This document shows, in pieces, positions 30,566-38,440 of a stretch of DNA of 51,775 bases. The notes under the pieces were generated by a model. That model worked only from the letters and a program-made list of their open reading frames with translations, had not been told where the DNA came from and ran no database searches. The stretch is from Fen-549 sp050011315 (GTDB lineage: Bacteria; Actinomycetota; Thermoleophilia; Gaiellales; Gaiellaceae), in the NCBI GenBank assembly GCA_050011315.1, contig JBEKJI010000014.1, positions 1 through 51,775 on the forward strand, read 5' to 3'. Every line of letters starts with the position of its first letter. The first letter of the stretch is position 1. The position numbers and the translations under genes were made by a program.

Positions 30566-32395
30566 ATGGACATCGCACTCGAACAGACTCCGGCCGCGCG
30601 GCGCAAGAACCGGCACACCTTCTTCCGCCTGCTCGGTTTCCTGCGCCCGTACCGCGTCGGGCTGGCGCTGTCGGTCGTGCTGGCCGTCGCGGCGCAGGCC
30701 GCTCAGATCGCGATCATCCTGCTCTCCGGCGCGGCGATTGGCGCGATCAAGAACGGACACGAGCAGCGACTCCGGACGCTGATCACGCTGATCGTGGCGA
30801 CCGGAGTCGCGCGCGCTCTCTTCATGTCCGGGCGCCGCTTCATCGCCGGCAACCAGGCGCTCGGGGTCGAGTACGACCTGCGCATGCGCATCTATTCGAA
30901 GCTCGTGCGGCTCTCGTTTTCCTTTTTCGACCGGCACCAGACCGGGCAGCTGCTCTCCCGCTCGACGGTCGACCTGACGCTGGTTCGTTTCTTCCTCGGC
31001 TACGGGTTGATCTTTTTCGCCCAGCATGTGCTGACCGTGTTCGGCGTGGCCGCGGTGATGCTCTATCTCGACTGGCGGCTGGCGCTGGTGACGATCGCCG
31101 TAACGCCGCTGATCGTCGCCGTCGCCTACCGCTACAGCCGTATCTCCCACCCCGTGCTGCGCGACGTGCAGCAAAAGATGGCCGACGTCGCCACCTCGGC
31201 CGAGGAGAACATCACCGGGGTGCACGTGGTCAAGGCCTTCGCCCAGGAGGACGCGGAAGCGGCGCGCTTTGCCGAGCGAAACGAGCGCCTGTTTTCGCGC
31301 AGCATCCTGGCCAATCGCCAGCAGTCCTTCTACATCCCGCTGCTGGGTTTCATTCCGCTCTTTGCCCAGGCGGGCGTGCTCCTCTATGGCGGCTGGATGG
31401 TGATCCACAGCCAGCTAGCGCTGCAGTGGTTCGTCTCCTTCGCCTTCCTGCTCAACATGCTGATGTTTCCGCTGCGCCAGATCGGCAACTGGATCGGACA
31501 GGCGCAGCGGGCGACCGCGGCGGGCGAGCGCATCTTCGAGATCGTGGACGAGCCCGAGGAGATCGCCGAGCAGCCGGGCGCACGCAAGCTCCCGGCCGGG
31601 CCGGGCGAGATCCGCTTCGAGGGTGTCGGCTTTTCCTATGCGACCGGGCGAACGGTGCTGGAGAACGTCGACCTCGTGTTGAAGCCCGGCAAGACCGTGG
31701 CGCTGATCGGTCAGACCGGCTCGGGCAAGACGACGCTCGCCTCGCTGGTGCCGCGCTTCTACGACGTCACCGCCGGGCGCGTGCTCGTGGACGGCGCGGA
31801 CGTGCGCGAGCTGGAGCTCTCGGCGCTCAGGCCGCAGATCGGCGTGATCGCGCAGGATCCCTTCCTCTTCTCGGCCAGCGTGCGCGAGAACATCGCTTTC
31901 GGGCGTCCCGAGGCGAATCTCGAGGAGGTCGAGCGCGCCGCCCGGCTGGCGCAGGCGCACGGGTTCATCGAGCGCCTTCCCGACGGCTACGACACCGAGG
32001 TGGGCGAGCGCGGCGTCACGCTCTCGGGCGGCCAGCGCCAGCGCCTGGCGATCGCACGCGCGCTCCTGACCGATCCACGCATCCTGATCCTCGACGACGC
32101 CACCGCCTCGGTCGACGCCACCACCGAGGCGCAGATTCGCTCCGGGCTGGAGCAGGCGGTGCGCGGGCGCACCACGATCGTGATCGCACACCGGCTCTCG
32201 ACGATCGCGCTCGCGGATGAGATCGTCGTGCTCGAGCACGGGCGAATCGCGGCGCGCGGCAGCCACGAGCAGCTGCTCGGCAGCTCCGCGATCTACCGCG
32301 AGATCTACGAGCACGGCCTGATCGAGCAGGAGATAGCCGGGCGCCTGGAGGAGCACGCCGGCGACGGCAGCGGAAATGGAAAGGCGCCGGAGTGA
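30566..32395 (+). CDS. ABC exporter half-transporter with degenerate Walker B (subunit 1)
   Basis: A 609-residue half-transporter: six-helix ABC_membrane domain (about 25-315) and an ATPase domain. Walker A is GQTGSGKTT (382-390), the signature is LSGGQ (486-490), and Walker B is ILILDD with Asp511 where the catalytic Glu is normal. The H-loop is AHRLST. With the next gene it matches the asymmetric exporters such as TM287/288, in which this subunit carries the degenerate catalytic residue and the intact signature. Substrate is unknown, multidrug or lipid being usual. The gene starts at ATG 30566 behind its own promoter and overlaps the next gene by 4 bp. Confidence 0.92.
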   Translation: MDIALEQTPAARRKNRHTFFRLLGFLRPYRVGLALSVVLAVAAQAAQIAIILLSGAAIGAIKNGHEQRLRTLITLIVATGVARALFMSGRRFIAGNQALGVEYDLRMRIYSKLVRLSFSFFDRHQTGQLLSRSTVDLTLVRFFLGYGLIFFAQHVLTVFGVAAVMLYLDWRLALVTIAVTPLIVAVAYRYSRISHPVLRDVQQKMADVATSAEENITGVHVVKAFAQEDAEAARFAERNERLFSRSILANRQQSFYIPLLGFIPLFAQAGVLLYGGWMVIHSQLALQWFVSFAFLLNMLMFPLRQIGNWIGQAQRATAAGERIFEIVDEPEEIAEQPGARKLPAGPGEIRFEGVGFSYATGRTVLENVDLVLKPGKTVALIGQTGSGKTTLASLVPRFYDVTAGRVLVDGADVRELELSALRPQIGVIAQDPFLFSASVRENIAFGRPEANLEEVERAARLAQAHGFIERLPDGYDTEVGERGVTLSGGQRQRLAIARALLTDPRILILDDATASVDATTEAQIRSGLEQAVRGRTTIVIAHRLSTIALADEIVVLEHGRIAARGSHEQLLGSSAIYREIYEHGLIEQEIAGRLEEHAGDGSGNGKAPE

Positions 32396-34200
32396 AGGTC
32401 TGGCAGCCCCACCACCACCTGACGCGGGTCGGGAACGAGCGGGTGCAGGACTGGTCCTGGCGCCAGACGGCGAAGAGACTGCACGCGCTGGCACGGCTCG
32501 TCTCGCCGTACAGGGGCCGGGCAACACTCGCCGTGCTCTCGCTGCTGGCGGCTGCGGCGACCGGCCTCGCTCCGCCGCTTCTCTCCAGGATGGCGATCGA
32601 CCGCGGCATCACGAGAGGCGACGCGCACGTGCTGGCGATCATCGTGATCGTCTTCATCGCGGTCGGGCTGGCGAACTGGGCGACCGGCTACGCCGAGAGC
32701 TACTACACCGGCTGGGTGGGCGAGCGCGTCCTCGCCGACCTGCGCCGCAAGCTGTTCGCGCACCTACAGCGGCTCTCGCTCGGCTACTACGAGCGCAACC
32801 GCACCGGCGTGATCGTCAGCCGCATGACCAACGACATCGAGGCGCTCGACCAGCTCGTCACCGAGGGCGTCTCGACTCTGATCCAGAACACGCTGATGCT
32901 GGTCGGCTCGGCCGCGATCCTGTTCGTGCTCGACTGGCGGCTGGCACTGGCGACCCTGACCGTGATGCCGCTGATGCTCGCCGCGACGACGGTCTTCCGC
33001 CTCTACTCAACGCGCGCCTACCGCGCCGTTAGGGAACGGATCGGCAACGTCACCGGCACGCTCGCCGAGGACATCGGCGGCATGCGCGTCGTTCAGGCCT
33101 ACACGCGCGAGCAGGAGCGGGTGCGCAACTTCGCCGCACTCAACGAGAGCTACCGCGAGGCCAACTACCGCACCGTCGTCTGGAACGGGATCTACTTCCC
33201 CTTCGTCGACGTACTCTCAGGCGCCGGCAGCGCGATCGTGCTCGGCTACGGCGGCTGGCTCGTCTTCCACGGACAGGTGACGATCGGCACGCTGGTTGCC
33301 TTCATCTACTACCTGTCGTACTTCTTCGACCCGATCCAGCAGCTGTCGCAGCTGTTCAACACCTTCATCGCGGCGACCGCGGCGCTGGACAAGATCATGG
33401 ACGTACTCGACGCCGAGCCCGAGGTGGTGGACGCGCCCGATGCGCGCGAGCTCCAGTACGCGACCGGCCACGTCCGCTTCCAGCACGTCCGCTTCCGCTA
33501 CCGGCCTGAGCTACCTGAGGTCTTGCACGACCTACACCTGGAGGTTCCGGCCGGGACAACCGTGGCGCTCGTCGGCCACACCGGTGCCGGCAAGTCGACA
33601 ATCGCCAAGCTGCTCGCCCGTTTCTACGACCCGAGCGAGGGCCGGATCACGATCGACGGCTCCGATCTGCGCGACCTCGAGCAGCGCTCGCTCCGCTCGC
33701 AGCTCGGCATCGTGCCGCAGGAGGGCTTCCTGTTCGCCGGCACGGTGCGCGAGAACATCGCCTTCGCCCGGCCGGGCGCGACGGGCAGGCAGATCGAGGC
33801 CGCCGCCCGCGCGGTCGGGGCGCTCGACTTCATCGAGGGGCTCGAGAACGGCTTCGACACCCAGCTCGGGGAGCGCGGCGCGCGGCTCTCGGTCGGGCAG
33901 CGCCAGCTCGTCGCCTTCGCCCGGGCGCTGGTCGCCGACCCTCGCATCCTCATCCTCGACGAGGCGACCTCCTCGGTGGACATCTCGACCGAGCGCACGA
34001 TCGAGCAGGCGCTGAAGGTGCTTTTGTCCGGCCGCACCGCCTTCGTGATCGCGCACCGGCTCTCGACCATCCGCGGCGCCGACCTGATCGTGGTGCTCGA
34101 GCACGGCCGCGTCGTCGAGCAGGGAAAGCACGACGAGCTGCTCGCACGCCGGGGCTTCTATACGTCGCTCTACACAGATCCGGCACTGGCAACCGGGTAG
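32392..34200 (+). CDS. ABC exporter half-transporter with degenerate signature (subunit 2)
   Basis: A 602-residue partner subunit with the same TMD-NBD layout. Walker A is GHTGAGKST (395-403), Walker B is ILILDEATSSVD with an intact catalytic Glu524, but the signature reads LSVGQ (499-503) instead of LSGGQ. Thus one composite site is canonical (this Walker B with subunit 1's LSGGQ) and the other is degenerate on both halves. GTG 32392 overlaps the first gene's stop (GTGA), indicating coupled synthesis for heterodimer assembly. An imperfect CTACCG/CGGTAG inverted repeat follows at about 34230-34267. Confidence 0.92.
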   Translation: MKVWQPHHHLTRVGNERVQDWSWRQTAKRLHALARLVSPYRGRATLAVLSLLAAAATGLAPPLLSRMAIDRGITRGDAHVLAIIVIVFIAVGLANWATGYAESYYTGWVGERVLADLRRKLFAHLQRLSLGYYERNRTGVIVSRMTNDIEALDQLVTEGVSTLIQNTLMLVGSAAILFVLDWRLALATLTVMPLMLAATTVFRLYSTRAYRAVRERIGNVTGTLAEDIGGMRVVQAYTREQERVRNFAALNESYREANYRTVVWNGIYFPFVDVLSGAGSAIVLGYGGWLVFHGQVTIGTLVAFIYYLSYFFDPIQQLSQLFNTFIAATAALDKIMDVLDAEPEVVDAPDARELQYATGHVRFQHVRFRYRPELPEVLHDLHLEVPAGTTVALVGHTGAGKSTIAKLLARFYDPSEGRITIDGSDLRDLEQRSLRSQLGIVPQEGFLFAGTVRENIAFARPGATGRQIEAAARAVGALDFIEGLENGFDTQLGERGARLSVGQRQLVAFARALVADPRILILDEATSSVDISTERTIEQALKVLLSGRTAFVIAHRLSTIRGADLIVVLEHGRVVEQGKHDELLARRGFYTSLYTDPALATG

Positions 34201-34272
34201 CGTCCCCACTTCCTCCTCAAGCCGGGTCTTCTACCGGCCGATCTCCGTACATGTGATCGGTAGGGCATCCAC

Positions 34273-34437
34273 ATGACCCGCACAATGACGGGATTCGGAA
34301 TGATCGTCGGCTCGACGCTCGGCGGCCTCGCGCCGATGCTGATCGGGGGCGGAATTGGCTTGTCGTTGCTCGGCACCGTGATCGGCGGCGTCCTCGGCAT
34401 CTGGGCTGGGCTACGGGCCAACGAGTGGCTCTCGTGA
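34273..34437 (+). CDS. 54-residue glycine-rich membrane protein
   Basis: A short frame of 54 codons starting at ATG 34273, 72 bp after the ABC exporter genes. The protein, beginning MTRTMTGFGMIVGSTLGGLA, is hydrophobic with GxxxG spacing (GGGIGLSLLGTVIGGVLGIW), so two closely packed membrane helices are likely, and it ends with a short polar tail. Codon use has the G/C third-position bias of real genes here. Only a weak TAGGG ribosome site lies upstream. Similar small glycine-zipper proteins occur in many bacteria without assigned function. Confidence 0.6.
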   Translation: MTRTMTGFGMIVGSTLGGLAPMLIGGGIGLSLLGTVIGGVLGIWAGLRANEWLS

Positions 34438-34509
34438 CGCCGCACGAGGCGCCGCCGTCTCTGGCTAGCGCCTGCGCTGATTTGAGGAGCCCTGGCGCCT
34501 TTTCTTAAA

Positions 34510-34581
34510 GGCACGCCCGGCCTCCTCCCCGCTGCGAGCCTATCCGGAATTTGCATCCGTATCCGAGACGATTCCGTGCCG
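34510..34581 (+). repeat. 72-bp dispersed repeat R2, copy a
   Basis: The first 34 bp (starting GGCACGCCCGGCCTCCTCCC) are identical to copy b at 38285 except at two positions, the middle 22 bp differ, and the last 13 bp (CGATTCCGTGCCG) match with one change. Both copies are 72 bp long and bounded by GGCAC and GTGCC. The copy lies in the gap between the 54-residue ORF and the GT51 gene, where no other gene is seen. Confidence 0.75.
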
Positions 34582-34643
34582 AGACGCGCGCCGGACCTCG
34601 TATTGCGACGCTGCTGGATTGCAAGATCTGACCCCGTTTACCG

Positions 34644-35576
34644 TCAGATCACGCGGAAGGAGCGTGCGACGACGTCCACACCCGCGAGAACGAGCGCAAG
34701 CGAGCACAGGCGAACGGCGATGAGTCCGTGCTCGACGCGGAGACGCGGCATCTTCGAGATAAAGACCGCCGCGGCGCCGAGCACGACGAGCGACGCCCCG
34801 AAGATCAGCTCCCACCAGATGAAGGCCGGACCGGGCGAAAGGTCGATCCCATGGACGGCGGGCAGCAGGCGACCGTCGCGAAGCTCGAGCGGACGACCGA
34901 TCGCGGCGGTCGCCTCCTCGCCGGTCAGGTAGCCGCCTCGCACGAGCGACCGCAGCACGGCGACCTGGCGTTCACGCGCCGCCGCCGGGTGCAGGAAGGG
35001 GTCATCCGCCGACGGCGCCTGCACGAGACCGGCGAGCAGGCTCGCTTGGGCAGAGTCGAGTCTTCGCGGTGGGATACCGAAGTAGCGCTCGCTCGCCGCC
35101 CACACACCGTAGGCGCCCTCACCGAAGTAGGCGCTGTTCAGGTAGGCGCCCAGAATCCGTTCCTTCGGGTAGCGGCGTTCGAGCTTCAGTGCGAGGGCCA
35201 TGTCCTCGAGCTTCCGCCACGGCGTGTGATCGTTCCCACCGAGGTAGAGCAGCTTGGTGACCTGCTCGGTGATCGTGCTCGCGCCCTGCGCCGCAGACAG
35301 GTGAACGATGTCGTAGGGAAGAGCACGCAGGAGGCCGATCATGTCGATGCCGTGGTGGTGGTAGAAGCGCTCGTCCTCGGTCGCGACGACCGCCTCGCGC
35401 AGGATCGGCGCGACACTCGACAGCGGGACAGCCCTGCCGCGAGTCGCATCCAGGCGAACATCCACTCGGCTGCCGAGCGCTACCGGTGTCGGGCTCGAGA
35501 ACCACGCCGCCGTGAAGGCGGCGGCGGCGCCCAGAACGAGAATGACGAGCCCGAGCAAGAGCAGGCGTTTCATCAT
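34644..35576 (-). CDS. Monofunctional GT51 peptidoglycan glycosyltransferase with C-terminal membrane helices
   Basis: A 310-residue glycosyltransferase that polymerises lipid II. After an N-terminal helix (5-26), the GT51 domain carries ATEDERFYHHHGID with catalytic Glu67, QGASTITEQVTKLL (97-110), RKLEDMALALKLERRYPKE, and AYLNSAYFGEGAYGVWAASE. No transpeptidase domain follows. Instead, two more hydrophobic segments are present at about 253-273 and 284-304, which MtgA-type enzymes lack. The start is ATG 35576 (a second Met follows). It is divergent from the CorA-like gene. Confidence 0.85.
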   Translation of the reverse strand: MMKRLLLLGLVILVLGAAAAFTAAWFSSPTPVALGSRVDVRLDATRGRAVPLSSVAPILREAVVATEDERFYHHHGIDMIGLLRALPYDIVHLSAAQGASTITEQVTKLLYLGGNDHTPWRKLEDMALALKLERRYPKERILGAYLNSAYFGEGAYGVWAASERYFGIPPRRLDSAQASLLAGLVQAPSADDPFLHPAAARERQVAVLRSLVRGGYLTGEEATAAIGRPLELRDGRLLPAVHGIDLSPGPAFIWWELIFGASLVVLGAAAVFISKMPRLRVEHGLIAVRLCSLALVLAGVDVVARSFRVI

Positions 35577-35638
35577 CGGAAGAACACCGCAATCACTCTT
35601 ACCGCTCTCGCGCCAGGGGAAACAACGGCGCTCCGGCG

Positions 35639-36583
35639 GTGCCGACCGGCGTGGGCGCTAGCCTCGAGCCCGTGCCCGGCGCCCGCTGGATAGATCTGCT
35701 CGACCCGAGCCGAGAAGAGCTCGAGAAGGCGATGCCGCGCGGCCTGCACGACCGCGCGCTCAAGCGCCTGCTAGCCCCCGCCCGGCACGAGGACGAGCCA
35801 CGGCCGACGCTGGAGGGGCACGAGGGCTACGTCTTCGGCATCTTCCTGATCGCGATCGCGGTGCCGGAGGAGGACCGGATCTACTACCAGGAGGTCGATC
35901 TGATCGCTACCGGCGAGGTCGTGATCACGGTGCGCAAGACGCCCCCCGACGGAGCCCCCTTCGACCCCTCGGCGATTCACGACTTCTCCAAGTCGGGGCC
36001 GACGCGGGCCGGGATGCTCGTCTACGTACTCGTGGACGATGTCGCAGAGCGCTATCTCTCGCTGATCGACGCGCTCCAGGACGAGATCGACGAGCTCGAG
36101 GAGGAGGTCGAGACGCTGCACGCGGAGGTCATCCGCGACCGGCTCTCGGGGCTCCGGCACGATCTACTGCGCGTCCGCCGCACGCTCTCGCCCACCCGCG
36201 ACGCCGTCCGCCGCGTTCTCGACGGACGGATCGAGATCGGCAACAAGCGCCAGTTCACACGCGAGATCGAACTGCACTTCGAGGACGCCTACGACAAGCT
36301 GCTGCGCGCGAGCGAGGGACTGGAGCTGGCCCGTGACCTGGTCGCCGGAGTGCGCGACTACAGCCAGTCGAAGATCGCCAACGACCAGAACGAGGTGATG
36401 AAGAAGCTGACCGCGATCGCCTCGATTCTGCTTCTGCCGACCTTCATCGTCGGCCTATACGGCCAGAACTTCCGCGACATCCCCGAGCTCCACTGGGCCT
36501 TCGGCTACTGGTGGGCCTGGGGCTGGATCGCGGCTACGACGATCCTCCAGGTCGTTTACTTCCGGCGCAAGCGCTGGCTCTAG
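35639..36583 (+). CDS. CorA-family divalent cation channel with GQN signature
   Basis: A 314-residue CorA-like protein. A soluble alpha/beta domain (WIDLLDPSREELEKA) and a long acidic stalk helix (LIDALQDEIDELEEEVETL) lead to two C-terminal membrane helices, about 258-275 and 286-306. The loop between them reads YGQNF (274-278), where Mg2+ transporters have YGMNF. Variants of the GMN motif usually change selectivity or rate, so magnesium transport is not assured. The C-terminus is basic (RRKRWL) as in CorA. The GTG 35639 start is one of several options. It converges with the HAAS gene. Confidence 0.85.
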   Translation: MPTGVGASLEPVPGARWIDLLDPSREELEKAMPRGLHDRALKRLLAPARHEDEPRPTLEGHEGYVFGIFLIAIAVPEEDRIYYQEVDLIATGEVVITVRKTPPDGAPFDPSAIHDFSKSGPTRAGMLVYVLVDDVAERYLSLIDALQDEIDELEEEVETLHAEVIRDRLSGLRHDLLRVRRTLSPTRDAVRRVLDGRIEIGNKRQFTREIELHFEDAYDKLLRASEGLELARDLVAGVRDYSQSKIANDQNEVMKKLTAIASILLLPTFIVGLYGQNFRDIPELHWAFGYWWAWGWIAATTILQVVYFRRKRWL

Positions 36584-36591
36584 CGCCCCCG

Positions 36592-37227
36592 TCAGGACGT
36601 GGCGGTTGTCAGTCGGTTCGCGCGCCAGGTCAAGTAGGCCGAGGTGAGGAACGGGAGGACGAGGAGTGCAATCAGAAGTGCCATCCCCCAAACGTTCGAA
36701 TGCCCCGAATGACTGACCACGCTACCGGCCACTTTGGTGCATTTCTCGCCGCCTACTTTTCTCGTGCAAGTTACGACGACACCACCAGAGCCGGAGCTGG
36801 AGCTAGAAAGAGCAAACCCAGCCAGGACGAAAACCGTCGCGAGTCCGCCAGGGACGACAAACGTCCCGATCAACTTGTCGCGCGTCGTCCAGATCCTCGA
36901 GCTCCAGAGCAACGCGAAGCCAACGCACCAGCCGATCATCAGTGCGAAACCACCGAAGAGCAGGAGGGGGATAGCCAGCCACTCGCGCGTCCCGGCTCGC
37001 TCGCCCGAACCCGACTCCGCCTCGGCCGCGATCTGCTCGGGCTCGCCCAGGCGCTCGAGCACGTTCTGCGCCTCGGCCTCACTCGCGCCGGCTGGAAGAG
37101 CCTCGCTCAGATGGGCCTCGATCTCTCCGAGTAGTTCCCTACGCCGGGCGCGCGGCAGGTGCCGGGCGGCCTTCTTCAGGCGTTTCAGGTAGTCGCGGGC
37201 GAGTGGGTGAAGCGAAGAACCGTTCAC
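36592..37227 (-). CDS. HAAS-domain membrane protein (second copy)
   Basis: A 211-residue protein. Residues 8-70 form a HAAS-type helical domain (RDYLKRLKKAARHLPRARRR, then EIEAHLSEALPAGASEAEAQ) usually found with PadR regulators. Three or four membrane helices follow at about 83-108, 118-141 and 178-200, with a Ser/Gly loop holding two cysteines. It is a tandem paralogue of the preceding gene, with a nearly identical N-terminal domain and divergent loop. GTG 37227 overlaps the preceding stop by 4 bp. The role is probably envelope stress sensing controlled by the PadR protein, but the biochemical function is unknown. Confidence 0.75.
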   Translation of the reverse strand: MNGSSLHPLARDYLKRLKKAARHLPRARRRELLGEIEAHLSEALPAGASEAEAQNVLERLGEPEQIAAEAESGSGERAGTREWLAIPLLLFGGFALMIGWCVGFALLWSSRIWTTRDKLIGTFVVPGGLATVFVLAGFALSSSSSGSGGVVVTCTRKVGGEKCTKVAGSVVSHSGHSNVWGMALLIALLVLPFLTSAYLTWRANRLTTATS

Positions 37228-37859
37228 GCCGCGGCCTCCGCCCTGGTAGCGCGCCGGCCCAGGTAGATCGCGGTCAGGATCGGCAGCACGACGAGCACGA
37301 TCAGCAGCGCGAGAGCGAGATAGTTGATGCCTCCAGAACTGGAGCAGCTATTGCCCCTGTCTACGGACGTAACGCCATGGGGGCCACGTGTCGTGGTCAC
37401 AAAGCCCGAGCACGCCTCCCCACTCCCGCTCCCTACACCGATAACGAGAAAGGCGGCGGTGGCCAGCCCGCCCGGCACGACGAGAGTCCCGATTAACTTG
37501 TCGCGAATCGTCCAGATACTCGAAGTCCAGAGCAGCACCACGCCGACGATCCAACCGATTCCCACGATGAAACCGCCGACGAGAAGAAGTGGAATCGCCA
37601 TCCACTCGAGTAGCCCCGCGCGAGCTTCCTGCGTCGCGGAGCCGGGCCCCGCCTCCGCGACGATCTTTGCGGGCTCGCCGAGACGCTCGAGCACGTTCAG
37701 CGCCTCGGCTTCACTCGCGCCGGCCGGAAGAGCCTCGCCCAGATGCGCCTCGATCTCTCCGATCAGCTCGGTGCGCCGGGCGCGGGGCAGGCTCCGGGCG
37801 GCCTTCTTCAGGCGCTTCAAGTAGTCGCGAGCGAGCGGGTGAAGCGTGGAGTCGTTCAT
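37224..37859 (-). CDS. HAAS-domain membrane protein (first copy)
   Basis: A 211-residue paralogue of the next gene. The HAAS domain reads HPLARDYLKRLKKAARSLPR and EIEAHLGEALPAGASEAEAL, followed by membrane segments (LEWMAIPLLLVGGFIVGIGW and others) and a Gly/Ser loop with two cysteines before the last helix. ATG 37859 overlaps the padR stop (ATGA). padR-HAAS pairs form a known regulatory cassette in Gram-positive bacteria, in which the PadR repressor controls its own operon. Confidence 0.77.
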   Translation of the reverse strand: MNDSTLHPLARDYLKRLKKAARSLPRARRTELIGEIEAHLGEALPAGASEAEALNVLERLGEPAKIVAEAGPGSATQEARAGLLEWMAIPLLLVGGFIVGIGWIVGVVLLWTSSIWTIRDKLIGTLVVPGGLATAAFLVIGVGSGSGEACSGFVTTTRGPHGVTSVDRGNSCSSSGGINYLALALLIVLVVLPILTAIYLGRRATRAEAAA

Positions 37860-38197
37860 GCGGCTTTCTCCTGGTTGAGGAAGTGGTCGACGGCGTCGCG
37901 GAAGCTCGCCCACTCGCCGGTGAAGGCCTCGAGCACGGCACGGCCGGAGGCGGTGAGACGGTAGTAGCGCCTGGGCGGGCCCGAGGGGGATTCGCGCCAG
38001 CTCGTCTCGACCACACCGGCGCGGCGGAGGCGGCTAAGAAGCGGATAGAGCGTTCCCTCGCTCGTGACCATGCCCGGAACCTCGCTCAGCGTGCGCACCA
38101 GATCGAAGCCGTAGCGCTCGCCGTCGCGAAGCAGCGCCAGGACGCAGTACTCGATTACGCCCCGGCGAAGCTGCGAAAGGGTTCCCTGGTCTACTAT
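37856..38197 (-). CDS. PadR-family transcriptional regulator with apparent ATA start
   Basis: A 113-residue winged-helix regulator. The frame reads DQGTLSQLRRGVIEYCVLAL, then the wing segment SEGTLYPLLSRLRRAGVVE and the PadR signature SPSGPPRRYYRLTASGRAVL. No ATG, GTG or TTG precedes the domain in frame until a stop (TAG, 38201-38203); the first possible codon giving the expected VDQGT start is ATA at 38197. The first canonical start (GTG 38098) would delete the first helix of the DNA-binding domain. An ATG directly before the TAG lies in the same frame. The gene could be leaderless with an ATA start, mutated, or contain a base error. Confidence 0.72.
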   Translation of the reverse strand: MVDQGTLSQLRRGVIEYCVLALLRDGERYGFDLVRTLSEVPGMVTSEGTLYPLLSRLRRAGVVETSWRESPSGPPRRYYRLTASGRAVLEAFTGEWASFRDAVDHFLNQEKAA

Positions 38198-38210
38198 GCG
38201 CTACATAGTA
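38192..38210. promoter_or_regulatory. Perfect palindrome at the padR start, probable autoregulatory operator
   Basis: TACTATG-TAGCG-CATAGTA is a perfect 7-5-7 inverted repeat spanning the padR start. Each arm contains TACTAT, a good -10 box; on the minus strand it lies 7 nt before the ATA codon. The overlap of operator and promoter fits PadR autorepression. Confidence 0.6.
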
Positions 38211-38284
38211 CCTTGCCGACGGAGCAAGTCAAGGCAGAAGATGGACGGCTACCGGCGTCGAGCTCTTCCGATCGCCTTTGTTAT

Positions 38285-38356
38285 GGCACACCCGGCCTCC
38301 TCCCCGCTGCGAGCCTACCCGCGAAACCCGCACGCATGTGTAACGACTCCGTGCCG
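38285..38356 (+). repeat. 72-bp dispersed repeat R2, copy b
   Basis: Partner of copy a at 34510-34581: the same length, the same outer blocks (GGCACACCCGGCCTCCTCCC at one end, CGACTCCGTGCCG at the other) and a different 22-bp centre. It lies in the 240-bp gap between padR and the PAS gene; apart from the PAS -10 box nothing else is seen there. Confidence 0.75.
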
Positions 38357-38428
38357 GAACTACGACAAGCGAAGCGCCCCCGGAAGCCCGCCCCGGTCTA
38401 GGCGTCCCTCAGACAGCGCCGCTGCCGA

Positions 38429-38434
38429 TACGAT
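38429..38434 (+). promoter_or_regulatory. Putative -10 box (TACGAT) of the zinc-ribbon PAS gene
   Basis: TACGAT followed by 6 nt and ATG 38441. No Shine-Dalgarno sequence is present, so the message is probably leaderless. Confidence 0.5.
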
Positions 38435-38440
38435 CCGCTC

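Noticed and set aside
34230..34267. Imperfect CTACCG/CGGTAG repeat after the ABC exporter as a terminator
   Set aside because: The stem is interrupted and has no T-run, so it is too weak to call.
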